A stretch of 64,000 nucleotides of DNA from JAFDZV01 sp966128725 (GCA_966128725.1 CBHYLN010000005.1:1-64000), one strand, 5' to 3'. Positions 17,737 to 27,250 are shown, numbered from the stretch's first letter. Notes: generated by a model not told the origin, from the letters alone. Translations and numbers: made by a program.

Positions 17737-20160
17737 TTACGGCATTGTTGCCGAAGCCCCCGCACCTCGTGATTCGGCCTCGGACACAATGCGATGCATC
17801 CGGACAACGGCGTCGGGATTAAGCGAGATGGACGTAATGCCCTGCTCAACCAGCCAGGCCGCGAACTCCGGATAGTCCGAGGGCGCCTGCCCACATATGC
17901 CGATCGGTTTGCCCGCGCGGTGCGCCGCCGCGATCGCCTGGGCGATCATCGCCATCACGGCCGGGTCGCGCTCGTCGAACAGGTGCGCAACCGTGCCGGA
18001 GTCGCGATCGATGCCCAGCACCAACTGCGTAAGATCGTTCGAGCCGATCGAATACCCGTCGAACACCCGCAGGAATGCGTCGGCATTCATCACGTTCGAG
18101 GGCAGCTCGCACATGGCGTAAATCTCCAGCCCGTTGTGGCCCTGGCGCAGCCCATGCCCTGCCATGGTTGCAATCACGCGCTCGGCCTCGGCCACCGTGC
18201 GGCAGAACGGGATCATCACCTTCACGTTGACAAGGCCCATCTGCTCGCGCACGCGAAGCAACGCCGCGCACTCCAGCGCGAACCCCTCGGCGTATCGCTC
18301 ATCGTAATACCTGGAAGCGCCCCGGAACCCCAGCATCGGGTTTTCCTCGGACGGCTCGAACTCCGCGCCCCCAAGCAACCTGGCGTATTCGTTGGTCTTG
18401 AAATCGCTTGTGCGCACAATCACCGGGCGCGGGAAAAACGCCGCGGCGATACGGGCCACCCCCTCGGCAAGCCGCCGCACGAAATACTCGGCCGGTTGTT
18501 CGGTACCGATACGCTCGGCGATCGCGGCAACCGCTTCGGGGCTGGCCAGCGCGGGGTAGCGCACCAGCGCCATCGGGTGCATGCCGATCTGGTTGTTGAC
18601 AATAAACTCAAGGCGCGCCAGGCCAACACCGGCGTTCGGCAGGGCCGCATGCGCAAACGCCTTGGCCGGGTCGCCCACGTTCAGCATCACCGCCGTGCGC
18701 GTGGGCGCCAGTTCGCCAACACCAACGCTCTCCACATGGAACGGGATTTCGCCCGCGTATACATGCCCCTCGTTCCCCTCGGCGCAGCATACCGTTACCA
18801 TGGCGCCCTCGACAAGCGATTCGGTTGCATTGCCGGTACCAACAATGCAGGGCAGGCCCAGCTCGCGCGAAACAATGGCCGCATGCGCGGTACGCCCGCC
18901 CTCGTTGGTGACGATGGCGGCAACCCGCTTCATCACGGGTTCCCAATCGGGATCGGTAATGCGCGCCACAAGGATGTCGCCCGGCTGCACGCGCGCCAGA
19001 TCACGGGCCTCGCGAACGATGCGCACCGGGCCGGCGGCAATCTTCTCGCCCACCGCCTGCCCCCTGGCCAGCACTTCCCCGCCGGGTACATCAAGGTGGT
19101 ACGTAACCGCCACCGCCGACGCCGGCCGCGCGGAGTGGACCGTCTCCGGCCGCGCCTGCACAATCGCCAGCTCGCCGGTTACGCCGTCCTTCGCCCATTC
19201 GATATCCATCGGCTGCGGATGCCCGGCCAGCCGCGAATAATGCTCCTCGATACGCACCGCCCAACGCGCCAGCGCCAGCACATCGTCGTCGGCAAGCGAG
19301 TAGCGGGCGCGATCGGCCGCGCTTGTGGGCTGCTCCACGGTGCCGCCATCCTCGGCATAAGCGGCGCGCACCTCCTTGGTGCCCAGGCGTCGCGCGATGA
19401 TCGGCATGGGCGCGGTGGCAAGCGTGGGCTTGAACACGCTCCATTCATCGGGCGATACGCTGCCGCGAACAACCGGTTCGCCCAGCCCCCACGTGCCGCT
19501 TACCACAACCAGATCGCGCACGCCCGATTCGGGATCAAGCGTGAAGATCACACCGGCGCTCCCTTCGTTGGCGCGCACCATCGGCTGCACCCCAACCGAA
19601 AGCGCCACGCTCATCTGGTTGTATCCATGCCGCGCACGATAATCGATGGCCCGATCGGTGAACAACGAGGCATAACACTCGCTCACCGCGGCAAGCAATC
19701 CCTGCTCGCCGCGCACATTCAGCACGGTGGCATGCTGGCCGGCGAACGATGCGCCGGGCAGGTCCTCCGCCGTCGCCGACGATCGCACGGCAAGCTCGGC
19801 ATCGCGACCCAGACGATCGCGCAGCCGGCCGTATGCCAGCAGGATCGCCGCGGCAACGTCATCGGGCAACGGCGTTTCGGCAACCATCGCGCGCGCGGCG
19901 GCCCCGCGCGCGGCCAGGTCGGCAATGTTCCCCGTATCAAGCCCGGCCAGCAATTCTTCCAACCGCGAGCCCAGCGCGCCTTCCTCCAGCAGCCGATGAT
20001 AGGCGGCCGTGGTAGTGGCAAACCCATCCAGCGCCCGGACACCCGTGCCGGCAAGCGCGTTATACATCTCCCCCAGCGACGCGTTCTTGCCGCCCACGCG
20101 CGGCACGTCGTTCATCGAAATCGAGTCGAAGTCCAGAACGTATGCGCCACTGTTGCCCAT
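17737..20160 (-). CDS. ppsA: Phosphoenolpyruvate synthase
   Basis: The 807-residue enzyme has the full PEP-synthase layout: an N-terminal ATP-grasp domain (VGGKNASLGEMYNAL, RSSATAEDLPGASFAGQHAT), the phosphohistidine domain with GGRTAHAAIVSRELGLPC (His about residue 426) and a C-terminal PEP/pyruvate barrel with GFRGASRYYDERY, SNDLTQLVLGIDRDSG and GICGQAPSDYP. It converts pyruvate and ATP to PEP, AMP and phosphate for gluconeogenesis, which can feed sugar-nucleotide supply. I chose the ATG at 20160 because AGGTG is well placed; a GTG three codons upstream is also in frame. It is housekeeping in type but embedded in the glycan locus. Confidence 0.92.
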   Translation of the reverse strand: MGNSGAYVLDFDSISMNDVPRVGGKNASLGEMYNALAGTGVRALDGFATTTAAYHRLLEEGALGSRLEELLAGLDTGNIADLAARGAAARAMVAETPLPDDVAAAILLAYGRLRDRLGRDAELAVRSSATAEDLPGASFAGQHATVLNVRGEQGLLAAVSECYASLFTDRAIDYRARHGYNQMSVALSVGVQPMVRANEGSAGVIFTLDPESGVRDLVVVSGTWGLGEPVVRGSVSPDEWSVFKPTLATAPMPIIARRLGTKEVRAAYAEDGGTVEQPTSAADRARYSLADDDVLALARWAVRIEEHYSRLAGHPQPMDIEWAKDGVTGELAIVQARPETVHSARPASAVAVTYHLDVPGGEVLARGQAVGEKIAAGPVRIVREARDLARVQPGDILVARITDPDWEPVMKRVAAIVTNEGGRTAHAAIVSRELGLPCIVGTGNATESLVEGAMVTVCCAEGNEGHVYAGEIPFHVESVGVGELAPTRTAVMLNVGDPAKAFAHAALPNAGVGLARLEFIVNNQIGMHPMALVRYPALASPEAVAAIAERIGTEQPAEYFVRRLAEGVARIAAAFFPRPVIVRTSDFKTNEYARLLGGAEFEPSEENPMLGFRGASRYYDERYAEGFALECAALLRVREQMGLVNVKVMIPFCRTVAEAERVIATMAGHGLRQGHNGLEIYAMCELPSNVMNADAFLRVFDGYSIGSNDLTQLVLGIDRDSGTVAHLFDERDPAVMAMIAQAIAAAHRAGKPIGICGQAPSDYPEFAAWLVEQGITSISLNPDAVVRMHRIVSEAESRGAGASATMP

Positions 20161-20227
20161 GTCATTCACCTCGTTTGGTTCGCGGCATATCCCTCGTTAT
20201 TAACGTAGTGGAACGCGCGGGTGCCGT

Positions 20228-20245
20228 CCATGATGTACATCATGG
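20228..20245. promoter_or_regulatory. 18-bp perfect palindrome upstream of ppsA
   Basis: CCATGATGTACATCATGG is a perfect palindrome about 68 nt before the ppsA ATG, inside the 218-nt gap between the epimerase-like gene and ppsA. Its symmetry and place suggest a dimeric repressor or activator site, or an RNA hairpin in the ppsA leader. I could not assign a regulator. Confidence 0.4.
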
Positions 20246-20378
20246 TTTTGTGATCATTACATGCGTGTGTGGGGGATAACGCCATCATTCGGCGGAAACG
20301 GAGGCGGGGCACTTGTTCCGATGCGAACGCATCAGGGGATATGCGCTCGCCGCCCTCATCGCCGCTGTATCGAAACAC

Positions 20379-21365
20379 TCACAGATACTGGGCCAGATTG
20401 GCGCGATAGTACTCAACCGTGCGGCGCAACCCTTCGGCCAGATGCACGCGCGGCGCCACGCCGAGCATGTCGCGGATGCGCCTGTCGTCGGCATAATAAT
20501 CGCCGATATCGATGCGGCGCCTGTCCTCCGGGAACGCACGCAACACAAACTCGCCGCCGCCGGCAGCTGCAACAACCATCTCGGCCAGCTCGCGAAGGCT
20601 TACCGGCCGTTCGCCACCAAGATTGAACACCTCACCGGCGGCGCGCTCGTGGACCGCGGCGGCAAGCAGGGCATCAACGGCGTCGTCAACGTAGGTGAAG
20701 TCGCGAAGCTGATCGCCCTCCCACACCTCGAACGGCATGCCCTGCACGGCCAGGCGCACCCACACACCCAGGAACGTCTGGCGGGCGTCCTTCACGCGCA
20801 TCCGCGGGCCATACGTGTTGGTAAGGCGCAGCGAGCACGAGCTGATGCCGTACACGTTGTTGTACAGGATGTGGTACCACTCGCCGGCCATCTTGTTGAT
20901 GCCGTTCACATCCACCGGGCGCAGGATGTGGCGTTCGTCCACCGGCAGGTAATCGGGCCGGCCGTACAACTGGCGCGTGCTGGCGAACACGATCCGGATA
21001 CCGGGATTGTATCGCCGGCATGTCTCCAGGATGGAAAGCTGCGCGCGGCAATTGATGTCCAGATCGGTGAACGGATCGGCCATGGAATCCATGTGGCTTG
21101 TCTGGCCGGCCAGGTTGAACAGGTAGTCGCGCCCCTGCACCAGATACCGCATGGAGTGCTCGTCGCGCACATCCGAAATGTTCACCGTAACGCGCCCTTG
21201 CAGGCCATCGATGTTGAACAGATTGCCGCCGTACTCGGGGATCAGGCTGTCCACCAGCAGAACATCGGCGCCGGCATCGGCAAGCCTCGCGGCCAGATTG
21301 GAGCCGATGAAACCCAGGCCGCCGGTGATAAGCACGCGCGCGCCGTTGAACGATGTATCAGCCAT
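20379..21365 (-). CDS. NAD-dependent epimerase/dehydratase family protein with altered catalytic Tyr
   Basis: This 328-residue extended-SDR protein binds a dinucleotide through RVLITGGLGFIGSNLAARL. It has FASTRQLYGRPDYLPVDE and then DVNGINKMAGEWYH, where the usual Tyr of the YxxxK motif is Asn154 (NGINK) while Lys158 is kept. The same STRQLYG...DVNGINK layout is, as far as I recall, conserved in a distinct subgroup, so this is not a damaged gene. The substrate should be a nucleotide-sugar. It overlaps the stop of the membrane glycosyltransferase gene by 8 nt, indicating coupling. Confidence 0.8.
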   Translation of the reverse strand: MADTSFNGARVLITGGLGFIGSNLAARLADAGADVLLVDSLIPEYGGNLFNIDGLQGRVTVNISDVRDEHSMRYLVQGRDYLFNLAGQTSHMDSMADPFTDLDINCRAQLSILETCRRYNPGIRIVFASTRQLYGRPDYLPVDERHILRPVDVNGINKMAGEWYHILYNNVYGISSCSLRLTNTYGPRMRVKDARQTFLGVWVRLAVQGMPFEVWEGDQLRDFTYVDDAVDALLAAAVHERAAGEVFNLGGERPVSLRELAEMVVAAAGGGEFVLRAFPEDRRRIDIGDYYADDRRIRDMLGVAPRVHLAEGLRRTVEYYRANLAQYL

Positions 21366-22626
21366 TGGCTTCTCCGGTTGCAGCAACGGTGCCGGGGTTG
21401 CCCAGCGGTTTGCGGATTTCCTGCCACATGAACGCCAGCATGAACACCACCCACACCGCCGACAGCAGCACGGCCGAATCCAACACGCCCACCGCACGGC
21501 TGAACGGCGGGCCGTTGCCATCGATGCCGTAGAACAGGTACAGGTTGATGTTGGTGAACAACACCACAAACGCGGAGATCACCGCATAACGGCTGTTGGC
21601 CAGATAGATAAGGATGGCGACGATGCCGGCCAGGTACAGGTGATTTTCGTGTACGCCGATGTTGAACGTGAAGTACGAGAGGAATCCCAGCAACGCCGTG
21701 ACCATCAGATTCTCGAAGGTCTTCTGGCGCCGTACGGCCAGCCACAGCGCGGCCAGATACGACGCGCCGAACAACGCACGCGAGACCCACGTGATCACCG
21801 GCCCGGCCTTGCTGATATACCGTGCAAGGCCATCGTTCAGCGGCGCGTATTGTTCCGGCGCAACCAGGTGCAGCACGTACGTCACGATCCAGTTCAGGTT
21901 CAGCGCGTTCGCGCTGGGATAGCGGTGCGACATCGCCCGCACAAACGCGCGGGCAATCTCCACGCCATAAATCGAGAACAGGATGCCAACTATCACGGCG
22001 CTTGGCAGAACAACCTGCATCAGAAAGCGCCGCCAGTTCGCCGTCCGAATGCTCGCAAACGAGTTGATCTCCAGCAGGTGGATGCACATGAACGGCAGCA
22101 GCAACACCGACTGCCACTTGATCATGAAGCTGATGGTGTACAGGATTGAGAACGCCGTGAACTTTCGCCTGCTCAGCATCAGCATCGCCAGCACGAACGT
22201 TGGCGTGAAATAGGCATCCAGATACCCGAGCGCCACGCTGTTCAACGTCAGCGCCAGATGCACACATGCGGTAAGCACCAGGTTGCGTGTGTAGGCGTAG
22301 ATGGCCGCCGAGGTCAGGAACAGGAACAACACCAACGACCACTTGATGCCAGCGAATATGTCGCCGCCGAACATCGCCGAGATCTTGGAGCTGGCAAACA
22401 GCATGAAGATGGAGATCGGCGGATAATCCCCCTTGTCGGCCGGGTATCCCTGCACCACCCCATACTCGTGGGCATTCTTGATCCACGTGGTCCAGATCCC
22501 CACATCACCGGTGCCGGGCGAGTTCACGAACGTCAGCGAGAAGACGGCGATCAGAGCAAAGAGCAGCACGGCCCAGATCGTGGTCCGATTGGTTGCTCCG
22601 CCGATTTGTTCAGTGTATGGATTCAT
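21358..22626 (-). CDS. Polytopic membrane glycosyltransferase (GT-C, GT87-like)
   Basis: The 422-residue protein has about ten hydrophobic helices. The first external loop carries GDVGIWTTWIKNAHEYG and KGDYPPISIFML, an acidic residue plus DYPP arrangement seen in polyprenyl-phosphate-sugar-dependent mannosyltransferases of GT-C type. It probably transfers a sugar from a lipid carrier on the periplasmic side. I chose the ATG of MNPYTEQIGG with AAGGA 8 nt before; a TTG six codons earlier is possible. It is coupled to the epimerase-like gene. About 800 nt of repeat DNA lies upstream, so its promoter may be inside or beyond that array. Confidence 0.65.
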   Translation of the reverse strand: MNPYTEQIGGATNRTTIWAVLLFALIAVFSLTFVNSPGTGDVGIWTTWIKNAHEYGVVQGYPADKGDYPPISIFMLFASSKISAMFGGDIFAGIKWSLVLFLFLTSAAIYAYTRNLVLTACVHLALTLNSVALGYLDAYFTPTFVLAMLMLSRRKFTAFSILYTISFMIKWQSVLLLPFMCIHLLEINSFASIRTANWRRFLMQVVLPSAVIVGILFSIYGVEIARAFVRAMSHRYPSANALNLNWIVTYVLHLVAPEQYAPLNDGLARYISKAGPVITWVSRALFGASYLAALWLAVRRQKTFENLMVTALLGFLSYFTFNIGVHENHLYLAGIVAILIYLANSRYAVISAFVVLFTNINLYLFYGIDGNGPPFSRAVGVLDSAVLLSAVWVVFMLAFMWQEIRKPLGNPGTVAATGEANG

Positions 22627-22800
22627 CCGGGCATCCTTGAGCAATCTTCCCAGTCAGTCTGCTGAAATACTTCCGTTCGATGTTGTCCATCAGGAGGCAT
22701 AGACAAGCGTGCTGACCAAAGCGTAGCAGAGCCGGCGTGGTACGTTCACGGTGTCGCCTGGTAAGCGGGACATTGAACAACTCCGAAAGAGCGCCATCGT

Positions 22801-23330
22801 CAGGCCCTCCTACGGAGGCCTATCCACAAGCCCCGGCAGGGGGCGAACCGTCTGTAGAAACCCGGGCACACAACCATCAACAAGCCCCGGCAGGGGCGAA
22901 CCCTACAGCCGCAATTCACGGCACGCTCCGATGGAGCTTCTATTCGCTTCGAGAACATCTCTGCTACAGACAGGTGCCTCCTCGGAGGCCTATCCACAAG
23001 CCCCGTCAGGGGCGAACCGTCTGTAGAAACCCGGGTACACAACCATCCACAAGCCCCGTCAGGGGCGAACCGTATGGCCGCAATTCACGGCACGCTCCGA
23101 TGGAGCTTCATTCCGCTGCCGGAGCATTTCTGCTACAGACAGGGGCCTCCTACGGAGGCCTATCCACAAGCCCCGGCAGGTACGAACCGTCTGTAGGAAC
23201 CCGGGCACACAACCATCAACAAGCCCCGGCAGGGGCGAACCGTACGGCCGCAACTCACGGCACGCTCCGATGGAGCTTCGATCCACTTGACGTGCATCTC
23301 TGCTACAGACAGGTGCCTCCTGACGGGCAC
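22801..23330. repeat. Tandem array of about 170-bp repeats with conserved stem-loops
   Basis: Three units recur at 169-170 bp (for example TATCCACAAG at 22821, 22991 and 23161; CTACAGAC at 22964, 23133 and 23303), followed by a degenerate fourth start near 23303. Each unit contains a CTACAGAC arm that pairs with GTCTGTAG about 55 nt later and encloses two small hairpins, GCCTCC-GGAGGC and GCCCC-GGGGC. The GCCCC-GGGGC hairpin and its flank AACC occur again later in the unit, followed by GCTCC-GAT-GGAGC. The unit is noncoding by appearance: pairing changes are mostly compensating or in loops. The whole gap 22627-23420 holds nothing else that I recognise. Confidence 0.85.
22964..23026. repeat. 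Three-way-junction-like element in repeat unit 2
   Basis: The outer stem CTACAGAC (22964-22971) / GTCTGTAG (23019-23026) closes a 63-nt element that contains two short internal hairpins. Unit 3 has the same outer stem (23133-23140 with 23189-23196) but its second hairpin is broken. Unit 1 keeps only the right arm (22850-22857). Confidence 0.6.
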
Positions 23331-23420
23331 ACCGATTTGTCGAAGCGCGCGTTACCACCCTGTCAGACTGTTGAACTCATCGGGGCCAGCGGTCTCCCGG
23401 CGCGGAGGCACACCAGGCTC

Positions 23421-24215
23421 TCAGTTGCGCTTGCGCGAGCGATGGTAATCGCCCTTCGAGAGCTGTTTCTCCAGCCAGGCGTACAGCACGATGAAGAGAT
23501 ATCGGCTCCCCATCTCCTTCAACTTCAACTTCGATTCGCCGGTTGTGCGATTGGTCCACGAGATTGGAAGCTTCGCGAATGTATAGCCGCGCACGATGGC
23601 CTTCAGCGGTAGCTCCACGGTCAGGTTGAAGTGCGCCGAGAGCAGCGGCTGCACACCATCGATCACCTCGCGCCGATAACACTTGAAAGCGTTGGTGATA
23701 TCGTTATGGTCTATCCGGAACAGGACCTTGATGAACCAGTTGGCGAGGCGATTGATCGCCAGCTTGTGTTTCGGATAATCGATCACCCTGGCGCCGGCCA
23801 CAAATCGCGAGCCGAACACGCACTCGTACCCTTCCTGGATCTTCCGGTAATAGGCAACGATATCATCCGGAGCGTCGGAGAGATCGGCCATCACAATGCA
23901 GACGGCATCGCCGCGGAAACTCTCCAGCCCCTTGCGCACGGCAAACCCGAAGCCATGCGGCGGCGTGTTGTTCACGTATCGGAACGATGGGTACCGCGCG
24001 GCAAGGCTGCGCAGAATGGCCTCGGTGCCGTCGCTGCTGTTATCGTTCACCACAACGATCTCGGCGTCGGCGATGCCCTCCTCCTCGAACTTCCGAAGGA
24101 TGGCCGTGCAGGTGCGCTCCACGCCGCCCTCCTCGTTGTGGGCGGGGATCACCACGGAGAACCGTACGGCCGAGTACGGCCCGCCCTCGGCAATCTGGCT
24201 GGCGCTCAGGTCCAT
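23421..24215 (-). CDS. GT2 glycosyltransferase, polyprenol-phosphate-mannose synthase-like
   Basis: The 264-residue GT-A protein shows [37 protein letters not shown] and [12 protein letters not shown] (catalytic acidic residues), then [11 protein letters not shown] and [14 protein letters not shown], the pattern of DPM1-like polyprenyl-phosphate mannosyl/glucosyl synthases. No C-terminal membrane pair is present, so it is a soluble or peripheral type. It could make the lipid-linked donor for the GT-C enzymes at 21358 and 42393, which is an inference from family logic. It overlaps the upstream epimerase gene by 10 nt. Confidence 0.82.
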   Translation of the reverse strand: MDLSASQIAEGGPYSAVRFSVVIPAHNEEGGVERTCTAILRKFEEEGIADAEIVVVNDNSSDGTEAILRSLAARYPSFRYVNNTPPHGFGFAVRKGLESFRGDAVCIVMADLSDAPDDIVAYYRKIQEGYECVFGSRFVAGARVIDYPKHKLAINRLANWFIKVLFRIDHNDITNAFKCYRREVIDGVQPLLSAHFNLTVELPLKAIVRGYTFAKLPISWTNRTTGESKLKLKEMGSRYLFIVLYAWLEKQLSKGDYHRSRKRN

Positions 24216-25270
24216 CGGCTCCTGTTGCCGTCGTGTATCTCAACCAGGATATCGCGCACGTTGCGCGTAAGGCTCCAATCCGGGAAGTGGCCCTGAAACT
24301 TGGCCACGTCGCTCACCCACCAGATGTGATCGCCCACACGATTGTCGGCCACGTACGTGGTGTTCATCCGGTTACCGGAGATTTCCTCGCACATGGCAAT
24401 CGCCTCCAGCATCGAGCAGTTGCTGAATCGCGCGCCGCCGATGTTGTAGGCCTCGCCCGGGCGTGGGTTGCGCGCGAAATGATCGAACGCGTTCACCAGA
24501 TCGGTGGAGTGGATGTTGTCGCGGACCTGCTTTCCCTTGTAGCCGAATATCCTGTACTCGCGCCCGGTGATCGCGCACTTCATCAGATAGGCCAGGAACC
24601 CGTGCAGCTCGGCGCCGGAATGGTTGGGGCCGCTGAGGCAGCCGCCACGGAACACGCCGGTTTTCATACCGAAGTATCGGCCGTACTCCTGCACCATCAC
24701 ATCGGCCGCCACCTTCGAGGCGCCGAACAGCGAGTGCTTGCTGTTGTCGATCGACATCGTTTCATCGATGCCACGCTCGAAATACGGATGCGTTTCGGCA
24801 ACCTCCCAACGGGTTTCCAGCTCCAGCAACGGAAGCGCGTTGGGCGTGTCGCCGTACACCTTGTTGGTGGATGTGAAGATGAACACCGCGTCCGGCGCAT
24901 GCAGGCGTGTGGCCTCAAGCATGTTCATCGTCCCCACCGCGTTGACACCAAAATCGGTAAGCGGCTCGCGCGCGGCCCAATCGTGCGAAGGCTGCGCGGC
25001 GGTATGGATCACCAGTTCGATCTGGCCGGCATGTTCGGCAAACACGCGGTTGATCGCGTCAAGGTCGCGTATGTCGGCATCGATGTTCCGGAAATCAGGG
25101 AACTGCGAACGCAGCGCATCCAGAGTCCACCGTGTCGAGGCTTCCTCGCCAAAGAAATACCGGCGCATGTCGTTGTCGATACCAACCACGTTCATCCCCT
25201 TGGCGCAGTAGTATCGCACCGCTTCCGAGCCAATCAGGCCCGCGGCTCCGGTAATGATCGCTGTTCCCAT
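24206..25270 (-). CDS. NAD-dependent epimerase, CDP-paratose 2-epimerase-like, Tyr-to-Phe variant
   Basis: This 354-residue extended SDR has [18 protein letters not shown], the family-specific [17 protein letters not shown] and a catalytic region [13 protein letters not shown] in which the expected Tyr is Phe182 with Lys186 kept. The sequence around it ([20 protein letters not shown]) looks well conserved in type, so the Phe is probably a subgroup feature. Relatives (RfbE) invert C2 of CDP-sugars, but no CDP-sugar synthesis gene is in the window, so the substrate is open. It overlaps the GT2 gene by 10 nt and follows a second RfbE-like gene by 9 nt. Confidence 0.8.
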   Translation of the reverse strand: MGTAIITGAAGLIGSEAVRYYCAKGMNVVGIDNDMRRYFFGEEASTRWTLDALRSQFPDFRNIDADIRDLDAINRVFAEHAGQIELVIHTAAQPSHDWAAREPLTDFGVNAVGTMNMLEATRLHAPDAVFIFTSTNKVYGDTPNALPLLELETRWEVAETHPYFERGIDETMSIDNSKHSLFGASKVAADVMVQEYGRYFGMKTGVFRGGCLSGPNHSGAELHGFLAYLMKCAITGREYRIFGYKGKQVRDNIHSTDLVNAFDHFARNPRPGEAYNIGGARFSNCSMLEAIAMCEEISGNRMNTTYVADNRVGDHIWWVSDVAKFQGHFPDWSLTRNVRDILVEIHDGNRSRWT

Positions 25271-25279
25271 AGTCCTGTG

Positions 25280-26344
25280 TCAGGCTCCCAGAAGTTTCGC
25301 GAAGTCGGCCTCGTGCTCCCGAAGCCACTCATAGGTATCGGCTATCACCGCTCGTGCATCGTGCACGGGGCTCCAGCCGAATCGTTCGATGCCTCGATTG
25401 TCGGTGAGGTACCAGATCACATCGGCATGCCGCTGCGCCAACTCGGCGGCGATTGGCACCGTGTTGCCCGTGATCGTCCGGCACAGCTCGGTAGTCTCGG
25501 CAAGCGAAAGGTTTGCCGTGCGCGAGCCGCCGGCATTGTATACGTCGGCATGGCACTCGCCGATCACGGCAAGTTGCCGGCGCACCAGCTCAACCAGATC
25601 GTTGATGTGCAGCAGATCGCGCACCTGCCTGCCGTTGCCGCCAAAGCCGATGTACGACAACGGACGCCGGAAATAATGCGCGGCCAGCCAGTAGGTAAAC
25701 ACTCCCTGATCCACCTTGCCCAACTGCCACGGGCCGGCGATCACACCGCAACGATTGATAATCGAGGGCACGCCGAAGTTCGCGGAGTATTCGGTAAGCA
25801 ACAGTTCGGCGGCCAGCTTGGTGGCGCCATACAACGATCGCGGGCCGGCCAGCGGAAAATCCACGCCGATCCCCGCATCGCTTACACCGGTTGCGCCAGC
25901 GGGCGCCGAAAGTTCGAACCGGGTATCGAGCTCCTGAAACTCCAACGCATTGATACGCCCGTACGGATACACGCGCGACGTGGAGAAGAAGAGCACCGCG
26001 GCGCCGGTACGCCGCGCGAACTCGAAGCAGTTGACCGCCCCCACAAGGTTCACGTTCACCATGTAGGCCGCCTCGTTGCCGCTGCTGCCGGCCAGCACCG
26101 AGGGTTCGGCGCTGCACTCGACAAGCACATCGCATCGTTCGCCCAGCTTGGCGAAATCCTCCGGGTTGCGAACGTCGCCGTGCACGAACCGGCAGCCGTG
26201 CGCCCGCACACGATCCAGCAACAACTCCGATCCCCTGCGCGAGAGATTATCGAAACACACAACGCTGTGCCCGTCGGCGGCCAGCGCCACGGCAAGGTTC
26301 GAGCCAACAAAGCCGCAGCCGCCAGTGATTACAATGGTGCTCAT
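25280..26344 (-). CDS. NAD-dependent epimerase, CDP-paratose/tyvelose 2-epimerase-like
   Basis: The 354-residue protein begins IVITGGCGFVGSNLAVALA and has CFDNLSRRGSELLLDRV, a segment characteristic of the CDP-tyvelose/paratose 2-epimerase branch. The catalytic Tyr and Lys are present in SLYGATKLAAELL. It should act on a nucleotide-activated sugar. Its neighbour 9 nt downstream is a relative whose Tyr is replaced, so the pair may work on successive steps or as a heteromer; this is speculation. It starts after a 123-nt gap from a methyltransferase gene. Confidence 0.82.
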   Translation of the reverse strand: MSTIVITGGCGFVGSNLAVALAADGHSVVCFDNLSRRGSELLLDRVRAHGCRFVHGDVRNPEDFAKLGERCDVLVECSAEPSVLAGSSGNEAAYMVNVNLVGAVNCFEFARRTGAAVLFFSTSRVYPYGRINALEFQELDTRFELSAPAGATGVSDAGIGVDFPLAGPRSLYGATKLAAELLLTEYSANFGVPSIINRCGVIAGPWQLGKVDQGVFTYWLAAHYFRRPLSYIGFGGNGRQVRDLLHINDLVELVRRQLAVIGECHADVYNAGGSRTANLSLAETTELCRTITGNTVPIAAELAQRHADVIWYLTDNRGIERFGWSPVHDARAVIADTYEWLREHEADFAKLLGA

Positions 26345-26467
26345 GCCTGTGATACCCGCGGGAATGAATTCGGCAATCAGCCGAGAAGGGGATCGATCCG
26401 GCCGCCGATGCCTGGCAGGGCACGGCCGTTCAACGATGATGCAGAGGGAACCGGCCGGCGCATGTCA

Positions 26468-27250
26468 TCAATCGCGCAGCCGGCAGAGAAATGTTTTCAC
26501 AACGGTTGGCTCGCCGATCACCGAAGCCAGATCGTACGCAATGCCGGCGAACTCGGTATGGACCTCCAGCCCGGATGCGGCAAAGGCTGCAACCAGGGCG
26601 TCGCGGTTGAAACTCAGCTCCACCGTGGGCGCGCCATACGCGGTTTTGCGCAGGTACACCGTGGGGCGGCTGTGGTGCACCGTCACGGTGTGGAAGATAC
26701 ACCACGAGCGGGCAACACGCGCCGATTCGGCGATCGCCTGCTCGAAGCGCGCGATATGCATCAGCGCTGCCCCGTTGAACACGATATCGAAGGACTTGTC
26801 CGCGAACGGGAGCCCGGTTGCATCGGCACGGACAAAGGGCACGCCGGGGTAACGCGCGCCGGCAAGCGCAACCATGGCCTCCGAATAGTCGGACCCCGTG
26901 TATCGCACCGGCCGGCCCAGCAGGTATGGCAGGATCTCGGAGTAATAACCGCTGCCGCAGCCAACCTCCAGAATCTCAGGTTGATCGATGCCCGTTGCAG
27001 CCACCGCGTCGGCGGCCGCGCGAAGGTCCTGACGTACCGATCCGGCGCGCATGGCATCCAGCACACGGCCGAACGCGGCATCCTGGCGCTCGGCAACATC
27101 GGGCGCCGCCCACCCATCCAGCCGCAGGGCAAGCGCCTCGTCCCGGGTCACTACCAGGTAGTTCGCCGAGCTGGGGCCGCGCGCCGCCGGTCCCTTGCCC
27201 ATCAGGGAACGGACACGCCGAAGGATGGAACGGAGGGTACGCTTCACCAC
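26468..27250 (-). CDS. Class I SAM-dependent methyltransferase
   Basis: I take the first GTG of VVKRTLRSILRRVRSLMG as the start, giving 260 residues, since it lies 22 nt after the preceding stop; the frame extends further upstream but only through the neighbour. The SAM site is EILEVGCGSGYYSEILPYL followed by YTGSDYSEAMVALA and VRADATGLPFADKSFDIVF, a methyltransferase-11 type fold. The following NGAALMHIARFEQAI is the post-IV region. The acceptor is unknown; a sugar or lipid-linked glycan is likely from the context. Confidence 0.78.
   Translation of the reverse strand: MVKRTLRSILRRVRSLMGKGPAARGPSSANYLVVTRDEALALRLDGWAAPDVAERQDAAFGRVLDAMRAGSVRQDLRAAADAVAATGIDQPEILEVGCGSGYYSEILPYLLGRPVRYTGSDYSEAMVALAGARYPGVPFVRADATGLPFADKSFDIVFNGAALMHIARFEQAIAESARVARSWCIFHTVTVHHSRPTVYLRKTAYGAPTVELSFNRDALVAAFAASGLEVHTEFAGIAYDLASVIGEPTVVKTFLCRLRD

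Noticed and set aside
17794..20208. Plus-strand open frame of 804 codons opposite ppsA
   Set aside because: ppsA carries all family motifs on the minus strand; the mirror frame has none.
20166..20378. Small minus-strand frame of 70 codons upstream of ppsA
   Set aside because: It spans the palindrome and has no ribosome site or homologue I can recall; it may be leader sequence, but evidence is insufficient.
22801..23330. CRISPR array
   Set aside because: Units are about 170 bp with no constant short repeat and variable spacer pattern, and there are no cas genes nearby.
22737..23612. Open frame of 291 codons through the 170-bp repeats
   Set aside because: It translates the repeats in one frame only because unit length is close to a multiple of three at some junctions; the hairpin conservation points to noncoding function.
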